Shown: piece after piece, positions 51,605-63,047 of the stretch | Layout: every line of letters starts with the position of its first letter | How positions within the stretch are numbered: the first letter of the stretch is position 1 | Source: Deroplatys truncata | Lineage: Eukaryota > Arthropoda > Insecta > Mantodea > Mantidae | Assembly: GCA_030765065.1 (NCBI GenBank) | Contig: CM060981.1 | Span: forward strand, 229,593,152-229,657,151 | Direction: 5' to 3' | DNA length: 64,000 nt | Notes under the pieces: model-generated | What the model was told of the DNA's origin: nothing | What the model saw: the letters and a program-made list of their open reading frames with translations, nothing else | Databases searched by the model: none | Made by a program: the position numbers and the translations under genes

Positions 51605-52656
51605 TGAAATAGAATTGTTCTTTACGTTGTTTATTTATTTAGCTCCACGTATGGACGTCAATTTGAGAAAGTGTGTTGTTTACGTAATTTATTAGCCCGA
51701 CGCTTGGGAAGCCAACTTGAAGTACTTATTGTTTTGGAGTTTATTTATTTAATCACCTCCATGTATGAACGTCAATTTTAAAGTGCATTATTTATTATGT
51801 AATATACTGCTACGTATGAGAAGCTGATTTGAAAATGATGAATTTTTGTTCTTACGCTCCAAGTTTAAAAATATTATATTAACTTTGTTATTAAACTGCT
51901 TCTATAGATATTGTTTATGTTTATGTTTGCTTCGCCTGCGTCAGTATTGTTTTAGAGTTACGTATCTCTTAGACAGGGCGTGGTACGACAAGAATGTAGG
52001 CTTACACAGATTTTAAGTTTAAATTCACTTCTTTTTTTATTAATCCTTGGCACAAATTAAATAGCACTACAATGATATTAAGAGCTGTGAGATTCCTCAG
52101 TTTAAATCTTGCATTTTACTATCGCGTATACTTAATTTTCGTTACACACGAATACGTAATATTTCTTTAGAGAACACATCTTCCATCCGGTCACTACCAA
52201 GGTCTGCAGGCAACTGAGCATATTTCAACCGTATAAACTTTTAACTTTTTGTATTTCAAGTCTCTCATTGGCTAATCCTAGTCCAATAGAATACCTGCAT
52301 TTTACCAAAGTTTTTTCTGGCTGTTGATTGGCTATTTTTAAACTGTCACAAAATTTACATTATCGTTGCTCTAATAATGACTAGTAGCATTTAAACTCTC
52401 AAACTCATTATTGCCTCAAGGTTACCTCATTGTTAGCAACTTTAAACTTATTATTCTCATAGCTCTTACATTATTAAATTACATAACGCATTCACATAAC
52501 ATTATTAAACATGTTTACAATTATATAAGCATATGCAATGACTGTTACATACATTTTAGAAATTATTACATACATATTGCTTCAAGGCGGGCTGTTATTG
52601 AATTTATATATTATATAATTTAATCAAAATTATACAAGTGTTAAAAATACTGCCTG
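51605..52656. mobile_element. LTR-like repeat L2, copy 2
   Basis: Aligns in order with the solo LTR at 29381: TTTACGTTGTTTATTTATTT, CAAGTTTAAAAATATTATAT, AAGAATGTAGGCTTACACAG, GATTGGCTATTTTTAAACTG, AAGGCGGGCTGTTATT, AAAAATACTGCCTGA. It starts TG at 51605. The end is altered (TGCCTGA), so no duplication can be read. Confidence 0.65.
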
Positions 52657-52919
52657 AAGCAACAATAAAATCAGCGAAATAAATACAACAGACGCTAGAC
52701 TTTGTCTCACGTAATATAAGAAATATGTCATTAACATTGCTTGAAACGACGAAAAACTGCATTCCAATGGAAGAGAAGGCTTGGAGAGTGCTTGGTGAAC
52801 ATCCATTTGTTTGCTAATATCAACATAAAATTTTTCTCTTATTCAATACAGAAGCAAAAAGGAAATAAAATACGTATGTTAATTTGTTTTCTGTTCATAA
52901 AGCGTGACTTTGAGAATAA
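52657..52919. other. Spacer between two L2 copies
   Basis: About 260 bp without recognised coding sequence or primer-binding motif. It could be a deletion remnant of an internal region between two LTRs, or host DNA. Confidence 0.35.
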
Positions 52920-53870
52920 TTTTATTACCTCCACGTATGGACGCCAATTTGACGTAGTTTGTATTGAAGGAGTTGTATTATATTTCAACTGTTGGGAAGC
53001 CGAACTTGTAGTAGTTGCAAGCGCACGTATAGTAAACAGTTTCCGGTAGACTTCGCCCCAAATGTACTTTCAGGTGGCCTTCGCCCCAAGTTTAAAAGAA
53101 TATTAACTTTGTAATTTGACTGTTTCTTTAAATATTATATATTTATGTTTGCCTCGGCTGTGTCAGTATTTATTTTAGAGACATGTTTCTCTTGGGAGGG
53201 TTGTGATGCGACAAGAATGTAGGCTTACAAAGATTATAATTTTACTTCACTCCTTTTATTACTGCTTGGCACGATTTATATAACACTTCACTGATAATGA
53301 GCTGTGAGATTCTTTTTATTGTTAAATACTTGCACTTTTTAACACGTAAACTATTTTCGTCTCACACGAATACGTATTATATTTCTCAAGGACGCATTAC
53401 GCATCCAGTTATAATCACTGTCTGCAGGCAACTGAACTGATTTCAAGCGCCTAAACTTTGTAAATATATGTATTTCATGTCTCTGATTGGCTAATCCTAC
53501 TCCAATAGAATGCCTTATTTTAGCTAAAGCTTTTTCTGGTTGTTGATTGGCTATTTTATAAACTGTCACTAAAATTACATTATTGCTTCCAAGAATCACA
53601 AGTAGTATTGTTAAACTCTCAAACTCATTATTGCCTCAAGGTTACCTCATTGTTAGCAAATTTTAACTTATTATTCTCACAGCTCCTACATTATTAAATT
53701 ACGTAATACATTTACATTATTGAACATGTATACATTAATATAAGCATATGCAATGACATATACATTTTACAAATTATTACATACAGATATTGCTTCAAGG
53801 CGGGCTGTTATTAAATTTACATATTATATAATTCGGCTGAAATCATGTATGTGTGAAAAATACTGCCTCA
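52920..53870. mobile_element. LTR-like repeat L2, copy 3
   Basis: Same block order as copies 1 and 2 from CCTCCACGTATGGACGCCAA to AAAAATACTGCCTCA at 53870. The left end is not a clean TG, so it is truncated or rearranged. A tandem-like duplication of CTTCGCCCCAA occurs at 53051-53090. Confidence 0.6.
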
Positions 53871-54044
53871 GCTTACTCATTTTAAAGTTTAAAGTGGTTT
53901 ATTGAAGTAAAAACTAAAGTAATTAGAGAGAAAACACAGAGTGTACTGATTTGAAACTGGTGTTAATGTGGCGTTTAGGTCTGTAAATTTAAACACCGTG
54001 GGATTTTCGAAATCCACCTTTGCGGATATTTTTTTTCTTTCTCC

Positions 54045-55897
54045 GACACGTATTTACAGTAAATAGGGAAAGTATTGTATATCACCCCAAAATTTAATGT
54101 CGAGATTTCACCGTAAATACATGGTTTTGAGTTCACTTGAACCCCCCAAAAAAGCGCTTTTAGAAATGCCGAATATGTGTGTGTGTGCGTGTGCATGTGT
54201 ATGTGAACAGTATAATTCATAAACGAGTAGTCGGTTAATACGAAACTTGGTGTTTAAATTAAGGACCTTCTAAGATGTGACGTGAAGATTGTGAAGAAAT
54301 TCTTCCACTCCAACCTAAATTTTCGAAATTGTTTATTTTCTCAAAAATGTTTCTAACGACTTTGATTAAAATACCACATGTTAAGTCATTTTCATGACAT
54401 ATAAAACGTATATTTTGAATTTTTTGGGAATAGCTTTGAAGTCCTTATTCCAAATGACTTTTGTGTATTTCATTAACCGCAAGAGATAGAGAAAAAATTG
54501 TATTGCACAAACAATCTAGAGTCCCTTAAAACATACCTTCCTTTTCCCCCTTTCTTTTTAGTGTTCATACAAAGAGCATAATTTCAGCGCCATCAAATAC
54601 GACCGACTATGAAAATATGTGACCATCGCTTTAGCTTGTTGTATTCTTCCTATACCTACAAAATTGTACAAATGAGTAATGAAGATTTATCTGTATTGTG
54701 ACTGTCCAGTTTTTCAACTGTCACTTCCCTGCTTCTCACTGTCACTGTTTTTATCTAGTTCTACTTTCACTGAGACTTCAGTTAGTTTATACTGTGAGAC
54801 GGTACGTTCTGCGTAGCTAAATATAAAATTATAACCATTTATATCAATATTAATAACAGCAGGAATGGTATTATTAAATAAGACGGGGAAGCGAGTATTA
54901 CTGTAAAGGTGAATAGGGGTTGAAAAGACAGTACCAGCAGGAGGCAGGAAGTAGGGTTAGTTTTTCCCTTATTCTAGCCAAGTGAGAAGAGAATACGCTT
55001 TGTTAGTGTACCGTTAGGTCTCCTGAAAAACAGATGCATAGGCAGGAGTCAGCGCTGTGATAGCCATAGGCAACCAATAAGAAGAAGGTAGAAATCACGT
55101 GGTAGTGAAATGAGGGGATAGGAAATTTGAAAAAAGAAACAGGAAAGATTGGAGAACACTATTCGTGGTATTTACTTGGAGGTTGTTCTGAAAACAAATG
55201 CGTCGGCGGATGTGTGGTTAATATCAGGAGTCAGATTTTAAAACGCTGACGGGAAATAAACGGGCAGGAAAATGAACCAGTCGTATTAACCACTAACCCT
55301 AGATCCAAGATACATGCGAGTCCCTGAGCTAGCATCGAACCCGGGACCATTGCTGAAATTTCGAGCCGCCAAATCGGCGCACAGCACTTTGCATTGTACT
55401 GTCGCAACTGTCACTTCACTCACCTGAACTAATTTCTTGACGTAGCCTCTTCTTCCGGGTGGTTCACTTCACTCGGGAGCCAAACACAAGACCTCCACAA
55501 TCTCTCGCTCCGCAGCAGCAATCGCCACAAACTCGCTCGGAGAACTGCACCCCTCGTCGCACCGGAAACTCACCCGCAAACTCACTGACTGACTGATTGA
55601 CAGATTAACTCTTCTCGTGAGAAATCTAGCTTATATAGCCAATGGAAATTTAAATTTCTACAGCTTTCTGGAGCATTCGAGAGGGATAAACATCAGAAAA
55701 TTGCTTACCCAACGATAGCGCTTCTAGCGTTTACACTGGTAGCTCTATTTGTCGTTTATCTTGGAATTCCCATCGCCAGCCTCCGATAACCTTGTGTCAT
55801 AGCAGATACCAAGAAGTAGATAGAAAAATAAGCCTTTTTAAGAATACTTTGTAGAAGCGTGAGTAAAGAAAGTCATTTGAATGCAACACATCGGATT
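54045..55897 (-). mobile_element. Old R1, reverse, split by an unclassified insert
   Basis: 54045-54710 reads as reverse R1 from the 3' end (with a GTGTGTGCGTGTGCATG tract at 54177-54201) to near the 5' third. 55815-55897 holds the R1 5' terminal part ending GAATGCAACACATCGGATTT. About 1.1 kb of other DNA (54711-55814) lies between. Confidence 0.55.
54711..55814. mobile_element. Unclassified 1.1-kb insert in old R1
   Basis: Inferred to be an insertion because old R1 sequence stops before it and resumes after it. It contains a GC-richer block (55370-55620) and, on the minus strand, GGCTATATAAGCTAG at 55646-55632, a convincing TATA box followed by TCAGTCAGTCAGTGAG. This could be an LTR or other promoter-bearing element. 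At 55325-55385 a tRNA-like B-box (GGGTTCGATGC, minus) is present. No coding frame recognised. Confidence 0.4.
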
Positions 55898-56182
55898 TTT
55901 TTTTCTAATGATCTTAGTCCAGAAATTATGAAGCCTATAGAGCATAGAATAGAATTTTTCAAGTATATCTTTCTTTAAGGACACTAGGTAGAGATCGCAG
56001 AGTATTTTTATGCTTTTTCACAAATGAAAGAAAGTCTGTTTTCTCTAGAATTACACTATCCAGGACAACGAACCTTTTACTGCTTATTAAAGGTTTTCTG
56101 AGTGGGTAGCTTTAAATGTTTTAATTATAAAATTAATTAAATACCGTAAAACATTTTTCTAATTAAATTTTACTTTCATTTA
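55898..56182. other. Short unassigned gap
   Basis: AT-rich, no motif recognised. Confidence 0.35.
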
Positions 56183-56184
56183 TA

Positions 56185-57449
56185 CGAGGGGCACTATTTA
56201 TATTTTGAGCCTAATAATTAAAACAAACTAATTTCTGATTGAAAAACCGTTTTATTGTTTTTCAAAATATTCTCCTTTATGATCAATACACTTTTGCATC
56301 CGTTTGAAGCATTTATTCCAGTCTTCTTGAGACACCTCCAAACATGGTTTTTGAAGGCATCAACGGCTTCTTCTGCCAACGAAAATCGTTGTCCACGCAA
56401 TTCATTCTTGATGTTCGGGAACAAAAAGAAGTCATTTGGTGCCAAATCAGGACTGTATGGCGGATGACCCATAAATTCGATTTTTTGAGCCTTTAAATAC
56501 TCTGTTGTTAGATGAGATGTGTGTGCGCTCGCATTGTCTTGATGAAGAACAATCCTACGGTTCTTGTTGGTTTTCCTTAACTTCCGGCAAACAAATGGTT
56601 GTGTACCATTCGGCATTGTCCGTTTTACGTTCCTCTAAAGGCACTGTTGCCACATGGCCAGTTTTGCAGAAAAAGCAGGCGACCATTTGCTTCGAAGTGC
56701 TTCGAGTGCGAACAACGTTTGTTGGTTTTGCTTCAACTTGAAACACCCATACAGTCGACTGCTGTTTACGTTCCGGCTCATACGCATAGATCCATGATTC
56801 TTCACCTGTTATAATCATATGTACGTCTTTTGAAGCACCGCCATTGTATTTCTTCAGCATTTTTGTACACCAATCGACATGAGCATCTTTTTGAAATTGC
56901 GTCAAATATGTGGAATCCAACAAGAGCAAACCTTTTTCACGGCTACATAACCATGCAATATTTTATATATGCTGGTGGAACTAATGCCTAGGGTTGCCTC
57001 AATCTCACAATACGTCGCATGACGATTGTTCATTACTAGTTTTTGCACAGCATCAATGTTTTCTGGCCCAACTGATTTTGGACGACCTTCACGAACTTCA
57101 TCATTGAGCGAACGACGGGCACGATTAAATTCGTTATACCAGCGTTTCACAGTGACAAAGGATGGAGCTTCGTCGCCAAATGTGGAAGTTAGTTGATCGA
57201 TGCACTCTTGTCTTGATAATCTACGTCGAAAGTCGTAATAAATCATTGAACGAACATTTTCACGAGTTAATTCCATGTTTTTGTTGACACACAATTTTCA
57301 AGTTAGTGTAAACAAAACAAATGACGCTCTATTGACAAAATGTTTGAAGTAGATTATGGTCAAAAATTTCAAACTTTCCATTGGAAACGTCAGATGGCAC
57401 GTACAACATTCAGGGTTGCCAAGGCTCAAAATATAAATAGTGCCCCTTG
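56185..57449 (-). mobile_element. mariner element with intact termini (1265 bp)
   Basis: TA target duplication (56183-56184 and 57450-57451). Left end CGAGGGGCACTATTTATATT then TTGAGCCT; right end reversed CAAGGGGCACTATTTATATT then TTGAGCCT, so the 28-bp inverted repeats differ at one position. Length is normal for mariner. Its transposase is broken (see the gene entry). Confidence 0.95.
56252..57276 (-). pseudogene. mariner transposase, three frameshifts
   Basis: The enzyme would excise and reinsert the element. ATG at 57276 (MELTRENVRSMIYYDFRRR) opens the paired HTH DNA-binding region; SLNDEVREGRPKSV and YCEIEATLGISSTSIYKILH are the linker and second HTH. Single-base frameshifts occur near 56915 (after KKVCSCWIPH), near 56605 (around LPEV) and near 56332 (after DAFKNHV). 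The catalytic region contains ITGEESWIYAYEPE, LHQDNASAH and YSPDLAPND. Spacing of the last two acidic residues is the mariner D34D pattern. The first catalytic Asp is Glu here (GEES instead of the usual GDES). The reading frame ends at TAA 56254-56252. Inactive copy. Confidence 0.92.
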
Positions 57450-57574
57450 TAGGTACACTTTTCTTTGAAAATACAAATCATAGCTCCGCCAAACTTTTAT
57501 TATTAGTTCTATAAGTACTTTAAGGTATTCGGTTAACTATTTGTCATTTAAGGAACTAATTTAATTTTAAAAAA

Positions 57575-59314
57575 TCTGATGTGTTACACTCACATAACTT
57601 TCTCTACTCTTGTACAATCTAATTTTACAAACGCCTATTCTCCATATGCTTCATGTTAATCGAGATATCGAGATGTCAATCTTATTGGTAATTTTCTTGT
57701 AGATGCAAGGGGAATATGGTAGCTTTTAAGCGATAGTCAAATATTTTAACGCTGGTTGCTATGTGGCGAATTCCATTCTCTTTGCATGTTCAGGACATAA
57801 AAAAATCTGATGTGTTACACTCACATGACTTTCTCTACTCTTGTACAATCTATTTTTACAAACACCTATTCTCCATATGCTTCATATTAATCGAGATATC
57901 GAGATGTCAATCTTATTGCAATTTTCTTGTAGATGCAAGGGGAATATGGTAGCTTTTAAGCGATAGTCAAATATTTTATCGCTGGTTGCTATGTGGCGCA
58001 TTCCATTCGCTTTGCATGTCCAGGACATAAAAAAATGAATAACGAATTTGAGAAAAAGTATAAGTATTGGAAAATTTAAGGGAATAACAAGCAATATCTC
58101 GAAAACGGTTCACTCAACAAAAGAAATGTATATAACATAAGTTGCGTATTTTAACGAGATCTACATTTTTTGTGTAGTAAAATTTTGTCTATCTCTTATG
58201 GTTTACCAGTTATGCAAAAGTCGTTCACAATGAAGAATACTTTTGGAGACATTCCCAGAAAATTCGAGATATACATTTCATTTCTCATGACATTATCTTA
58301 AACATATGATATTTTAAACAAAATCGTTAGAGCCATTTTTGAGAAAATTAAAATTTTCGAAAAATGTTCCATGTAAAGGGTAGTCTGGGGTGGGGGGATT
58401 TTCTTGAAAACCTTCGTGTCGCATCTCTGGAAGATACTGAACCTAAATACCAAGTTTGGTGTTTATCCGACTGTTCGTTTTTGAGTTATGCTGTTCACAG
58501 ACACACACACAGACACACACACAGACACACACACGGACATGTTTCCAAAAATGCTTTTTTTGGATTCAGGAGGTCTCAAAACATGTATTTCCGGTGAAAT
58601 CTCGGTATCGAATTTTTGGGTGGAATGCAATACTTCCCCTACTTACTATACGTAGTAGAGAAAGTAAAAATGAATAACGAATTTGAGAAAAAGTATAAGT
58701 ATTGGAAAATTTAAGGAAATAACAAGCAATATCTCGAAAACGGTTCACTCAACAAAAGAAACGTATATGACATAAGTTGTGTATTTTAACGCGATCTACA
58801 TTTTTTGTGTAGTAAAATTTTGTCTATCTCTTATGGTTTACCAGTTAGGCAAAAGTCGTTCACAATGAAGAATATTTTTGGAGACATTCCCAGAAAATTC
58901 GAGATATGCATTTTATTTGTCATGACAATATCTTAAACATATGATATTTTAATCAAAATCGTTAGAGCCGTTTTTGAGAAAATTAAAATTTTCGAAAAAT
59001 GTTCCATGTAAAGGGTAGTCTGGGGTGGGGGGATTTTCTTGAAAACCTTCGTGTCGCATCTCTGGAAGATACTGAACCTAAATACCAAGTTTGGTGTTTA
59101 TCCGACTGTTCGTTTTTGAGTTATGCTGTTCACAGACACACAGACACACAGACACACACACACACACACACAGACACACACACGGACATGTTTCCAAAAA
59201 TGCTTTTTTTGGATTCAGGAGGTCTCAAAACATGTATTTCCGGCGAAATCTCGGTATCGAATTTTTGGGTGGAATGCAATACTTCCCCTACTTACTATAC
59301 GTAGTAGAGAAAGT
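57575..59314 (+). mobile_element. R1 split by a nested R1 of the same orientation
   Basis: Parts 57575-57805 and 58666-59314. The outer sequence GACATAAAAAAA is interrupted and resumes as AAAAATGAATAACGAATTTG after the inner copy. Outer ends: TCTGATGTG at 57575 and AGTAGAGAAAGT at 59314, with A-runs outside both. The open frame 58999-59304 (101 codons) is the recurrent R1 frame. Confidence 0.92.
57806..58665 (+). mobile_element. R1 nested copy (860 bp)
   Basis: TCTGATGTGTTACACTCACA to AGTAGAGAAAGT. Microsatellite ACACACAC with AG interruptions at 58501-58532. It gives the cleanest definition of the R1 termini because the outer copy supplies the empty site. Confidence 0.93.
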
Positions 59315-60395
59315 AAAAAGATAGCCGCAACAAAATAATTTTTGGTGTAACTTTTTTTGTGGGAACCATATGATTTAGGCTTGAAATCTTTAACCTACTA
59401 AATGCAGCTAAACATTCTGTACTACAACAACAAAAATTCAAAACTTCTAAGTCAAATACATTTTGAGAAAAGTGTACCTGAAATTTAAAAAATAAAACTT
59501 AAGAGAAATGGCAAAAAACAACAAGGTGAGCAAAATTCTACATATCAATGTACTGTAACATCCCTGGGCCATAAAGAACCTTTAAAGGTCAAAATAAAAG
59601 ATGTACGTAGGGGTGTTCCTTATACCATTTATAACGAATACAATAAAAAGCAAAAAATTAATTTTTTATACCCAAATCTCTACCAAATGTAAATCATCAG
59701 TGTTTTGATGTGCTTTCTAAGCTTGAGTTTACATTTCGTCTTTGCTGATATAAACTGAACGTAACATTATTAAGCTATGCTTTTATAACAGGGATTTTTT
59801 CGCGTATAAAATTAAAATAAGCTTGAAAAATGTTAGCTGCCTGGGAAAGTATGAAATTAATTTCCTCTGAGTACGAACGGATGTTGTTGACAGGAGCACA
59901 AGATGTCTCTTTTACGCGCATACACATAATTATCGGTACAGTCTCCATGCAACGACAATTTCGTTTTGTTTCTTTCTCGTTTTAAACCGTATGACATGCG
60001 TCTTTCACAACCGTAACAAATTGCCTTACACCCGAAATCCAGCTGTGCAAGCGAAGTGAAACGTTTTGTTTTGACTTTTTCTCCCCTTGCTGGGAACTTT
60101 CGGTTGCAGAGTTGTTAATAATCAACTTTGTCCCTGCTACTAGCATCGTGTTTTGTTTCTGGCAACAAAAAATGTGCCGCTCGTGCTTCACTCACTTCAA
60201 AACAAGATGTTACTCTAATTCAGTTACAGTATTCCAGTCTCATATCCTACCGAGAGACGCGGGAGGGGGGACGCTCCTAAATGCCTGTATTCTGGATATT
60301 GCTTTCAAAGGCATGCAGATGTTTAAATTGCTAAATTATCTTCAAGAAATATCAAATATCTAACACATTCCACCTTCATTCTTGTTTCCTGTTTC
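59315..60395. other. Unassigned stretch
   Basis: About 1.1 kb. No gene or repeat recognised; open frames of 69-83 codons on both strands at 59982-60363 overlap and show no domain. Confidence 0.35.
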
Positions 60396-60399
60396 CCCC

Positions 60400-60925
60400 A
60401 GGGCTACCAAGCGAAGTGGCTCCGCAGTAACGCATGAGGGTAGCATTCCGGAGGTCCCGGGTTTGATTCCCAGCGACTGTCCACTCTGATGCATGTTTTT
60501 TTCGTGGTTTACCTGGGTCCGCAGGCGAATGCTAGGGCATTTCCTCTTGTACCACGACTCTTATCCCATAATTTCCTTCATCATTATCTATTTCAGGACC
60601 AGACGACGGTGTTCGGCGAGTTGCGACTGGACGGTGGGCGTGCGCTTTGACGAGGTTTCTCCTTGGCGTCGGTTGCGACTACTCAGTCAAGACTTACTTC
60701 CAATGTGGGCCTCCTCGGGGGACTGCCGGGGATTAGGGGCTTGTAAGTGGGGTTGGGAAGCATCGGATGAGTTCGAACTGAAACCATTAGGGTAAAGGTA
60801 AGGGTACGAACGGAGGGAGCACCTGAAACCGGGACAGAGCACAGCACGCAGGCCAGTCGGCCCCTTATGCTTCTACCGTGACCCCCGGAGGGAGAGATGA
60901 GGGGAGAGACACGAAAGGTGAAATT
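60400..60925 (+). mobile_element. SINE type B copy with inverted distal part
   Basis: Head GCTACCAAGCGAAGTGGCTC then CGCAGTAACGC; B-box CCGGGTTTGATTCCC; body TTTTTTTCGTGGTTTACCTG, GGACCAGACGACGGTGTTCG. The segment 60810-60910 is the reverse of the distal part of 30928-31495 (GCACGCAGGCCAGTCGGCCC), so the tail is rearranged or belongs to a second, reversed copy. Confidence 0.7.
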
Positions 60926-60929
60926 AAAT

Positions 60930-61180
60930 TAAATTGAGTTTTATTTATGGACGCTCTTTAATTGCTGTGGTCCTTAGCGTCCCATTCTATATTGGACGTG
61001 AAAGTCCGATAATTTTGCTCAGAGGCCTCTTTATCAGGCTTGAGGTTCTTTTACGTGCCGTAAATCTACGACACGGGACCACTGGCTTTACTTTCCTTCC
61101 GAAGGAAGCCATGAAAAAAATCTATCGCACTCCACCTGGATAGCATGGTAACCATTACTCCACGGAAGACGACACGAAGG
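60930..61180 (-). mobile_element. SINE type A, copy 3
   Basis: On the plus strand AAATTGAGTTTTATTTATGG, CCTTAGCGTCCCATTCTATA, TTTACGTGCCGTAAATCTAC, then ATAGCATGGTAACCATTACT and CCACGGAAGACGAC; the B-box region is damaged by a deletion. Flanking ACACGAAAGG / ACACGAAGGG (60910 and 61173) is a likely imperfect target duplication. Confidence 0.8.
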
Positions 61181-61244
61181 GCGACATCCTATTGATAACG
61201 GGCGCAAAAACAGGTAGGGTCCCTAATGTTTCTATATTGAACAC

Positions 61245-61640
61245 CTCCCAAGCCCGCTGAGCCTCCGAGTGTCCCCCGAAGGAGTTCCCGCCCCACAAGC
61301 ACCCAGAAGCGTGTACCAGCAAGCTGTCACTGGAGCAACGTCAGGAAGAAACCTCTACAGAGCGCATAAGCACCGCCCAGCCGCAACACGCCGAACACCG
61401 TCGCCTGGTCCTACAACCCTGAAACAGATGACAAGGAACATGATGGGTACAGGAAATGAGGGGCAAGAGAGTTGTGGTAGAAGACGAATCACTCCAGCAT
61501 TCGTCTGCCGACCCGGAGAAACCACGAAAAATCTATGGGTCAGAGTGGGCGGATGCCGGGGATAAAACCCGAGAGCTCCCGAATGCGAGTTGCATGCTCT
61601 ACCACCGCACCACCTCGCTCTGTCGGAACTGTTAGGGACC
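61245..61640 (-). mobile_element. SINE type B, subfamily 1, reverse copy
   Basis: On the minus strand the head is AGAGCGAGGTGGTGCGGTGG then TAGAGCATGC, with B-box CTCGGGTTTTATCCCCGG; body AGATTTTTCGTGGTTTCTCC, GACGAATGCTGGAGTGATTC, GTTGTAGGACCAGGCGACGG. Its head is closest to a canonical tRNA of all type B copies here. Confidence 0.8.
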
Positions 61641-61708
61641 CCGTGAATGCTTGCGCACATCGTCATCCGAGTTTCTTACATTTATCTCAATGTCCATTAT
61701 AATGAGAA

Positions 61709-61710
<2 letters not shown>

Positions 61711-61743
<33 letters not shown>
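61711..61743 (+). repeat. (TC)n microsatellite
   Basis: About 16 TC units directly before the 3' end of a reverse old R1. Confidence 0.95.
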
Positions 61744-61747
<4 letters not shown>

Positions 61748-61907
61748 CCCTCTACTACGTACTTAGAGTAGAGGAAGTATTGTATTCCACCTAAGAACTC
61801 GTAGTCGAGATTTGTTCGGAAATACAATTTGACATATTGAATCCCTCAAAAATCATTTTAGAAAAATGTCCGTGTATGTGTGTGTGCGTGTAGGTACGTG
61901 TGTCTGT

Positions 61908-62155
61908 TCATTTTTAGCAGAGTTTAACGCCCGTTCTTACATACGGCACCACAGCCGGTTGAAATGATGATACATGAAATGAAATGATATTTTGGAAAGG
62001 AAATGTTCCTCCAGCATTTGCCAAATTATGAGGATTGAGAAAAACTTAGAATAACCTCAGCGAAGGAGAACGGTCCAGGAGGAACTTGAACCGCAGACCT
62101 CTCGAATGCGAGCCCAACGCATTACCGCGGAGCCTTCTCGCTTGGTTTTGGTGTG
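61908..62155 (-). mobile_element. SINE type D, copy 1 of a tandem pair
   Basis: On the minus strand the head GCGAGAAGGCTCCGCGGTAA then TGCGTTGGGCTCG and the B-box GCGGTTCAAGTTCC; body GGTTATTCTAAGTTTTTCTC and GGTGCCGTATGTAAGAACGG, ending AACTCTGCTAAAAATG. Confidence 0.75.
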
Positions 62156-62163
62156 TGTTTTGT

Positions 62164-62440
62164 TCCTTTTTAGCAGAGTTTAACACCCGTTCTTAAATAC
62201 GGCACCACAGACGGTGAACACTGATGATACGTGAAATGAAATGATATTTGAGAAAGGAACATTGGAAAGAAAATGTTCCAGGCCTAAGATTAGGGTACTT
62301 CCTCAGTATTTGCCAGTTATAAGAACTGAAAAAAACTTAGAATAACCTCAGCCACAGAGAACGGTCGAGGGGGAATTTGAACCGAGGAACACCCGAATGC
62401 GAGCCCCACACGTTACCGCGGAGCAATCTTGCGCAATTGT
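62164..62440 (-). mobile_element. SINE type D, copy 2 of a tandem pair
   Basis: Head GCGCAAGATTGCTCCGCGGT then AACGTGTGGGGCTCG, B-box TCGGTTCAAATTCC, same body and end as copy 1, displaced by about 256 bp. The plus-strand starts TGTTCATTTTTAGCAGAG and TGTTCCTTTTTAGCAGAG suggest a repeated target or a dimer. Confidence 0.75.
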
Positions 62441-63047
62441 GTATGTGGTTGGGTGCGTGTGCGTGTGATAGAGAGAGAGAGATTGATACGAAGATTTTCA
62501 TAAAATCCCCCACCCCATACTATCCTTACATGGAAGATTTTTCTAAATTTTAAATTCAAATATCATAAGTTTAAGACATTAACATGTCAAACACATTGTA
62601 TATTTTGAATTTTCCGGGAATAACATGTGAAGATCTCTTCATTCGTGAAGAATTTTGTATAATTTTGAATAAATTGTAAACCATGAGAGATACACAAAAG
62701 CTGTAGATTTCTATGCAACACACGATTTGTTTAAAATAACGCTTTTGTTGTATGAGTCATTTCCGAGATATACGTTGTTATTGATTTGAAGATTTCAATA
62801 CATTTGTCAGTTTTTTTAAATTGCTATTCAGTATTTTCTCGCGATGTCATGGAAAGAATAGGGAATTTCGAGGCCAGCATATGGCGATTAGCTTGAAAAT
62901 ATCTATCGACTCGTTTGCTCTCTCTGCCGTATACCTACAACGAAATGTGCAATTAAACTATTTCTGTAAATGTTTATCTCCATTAACACAAAGAAGATAC
63001 AAAAATCAGCTTTTGAAAAAATACTTTGAGGAAGCTTTATAAAAAGA

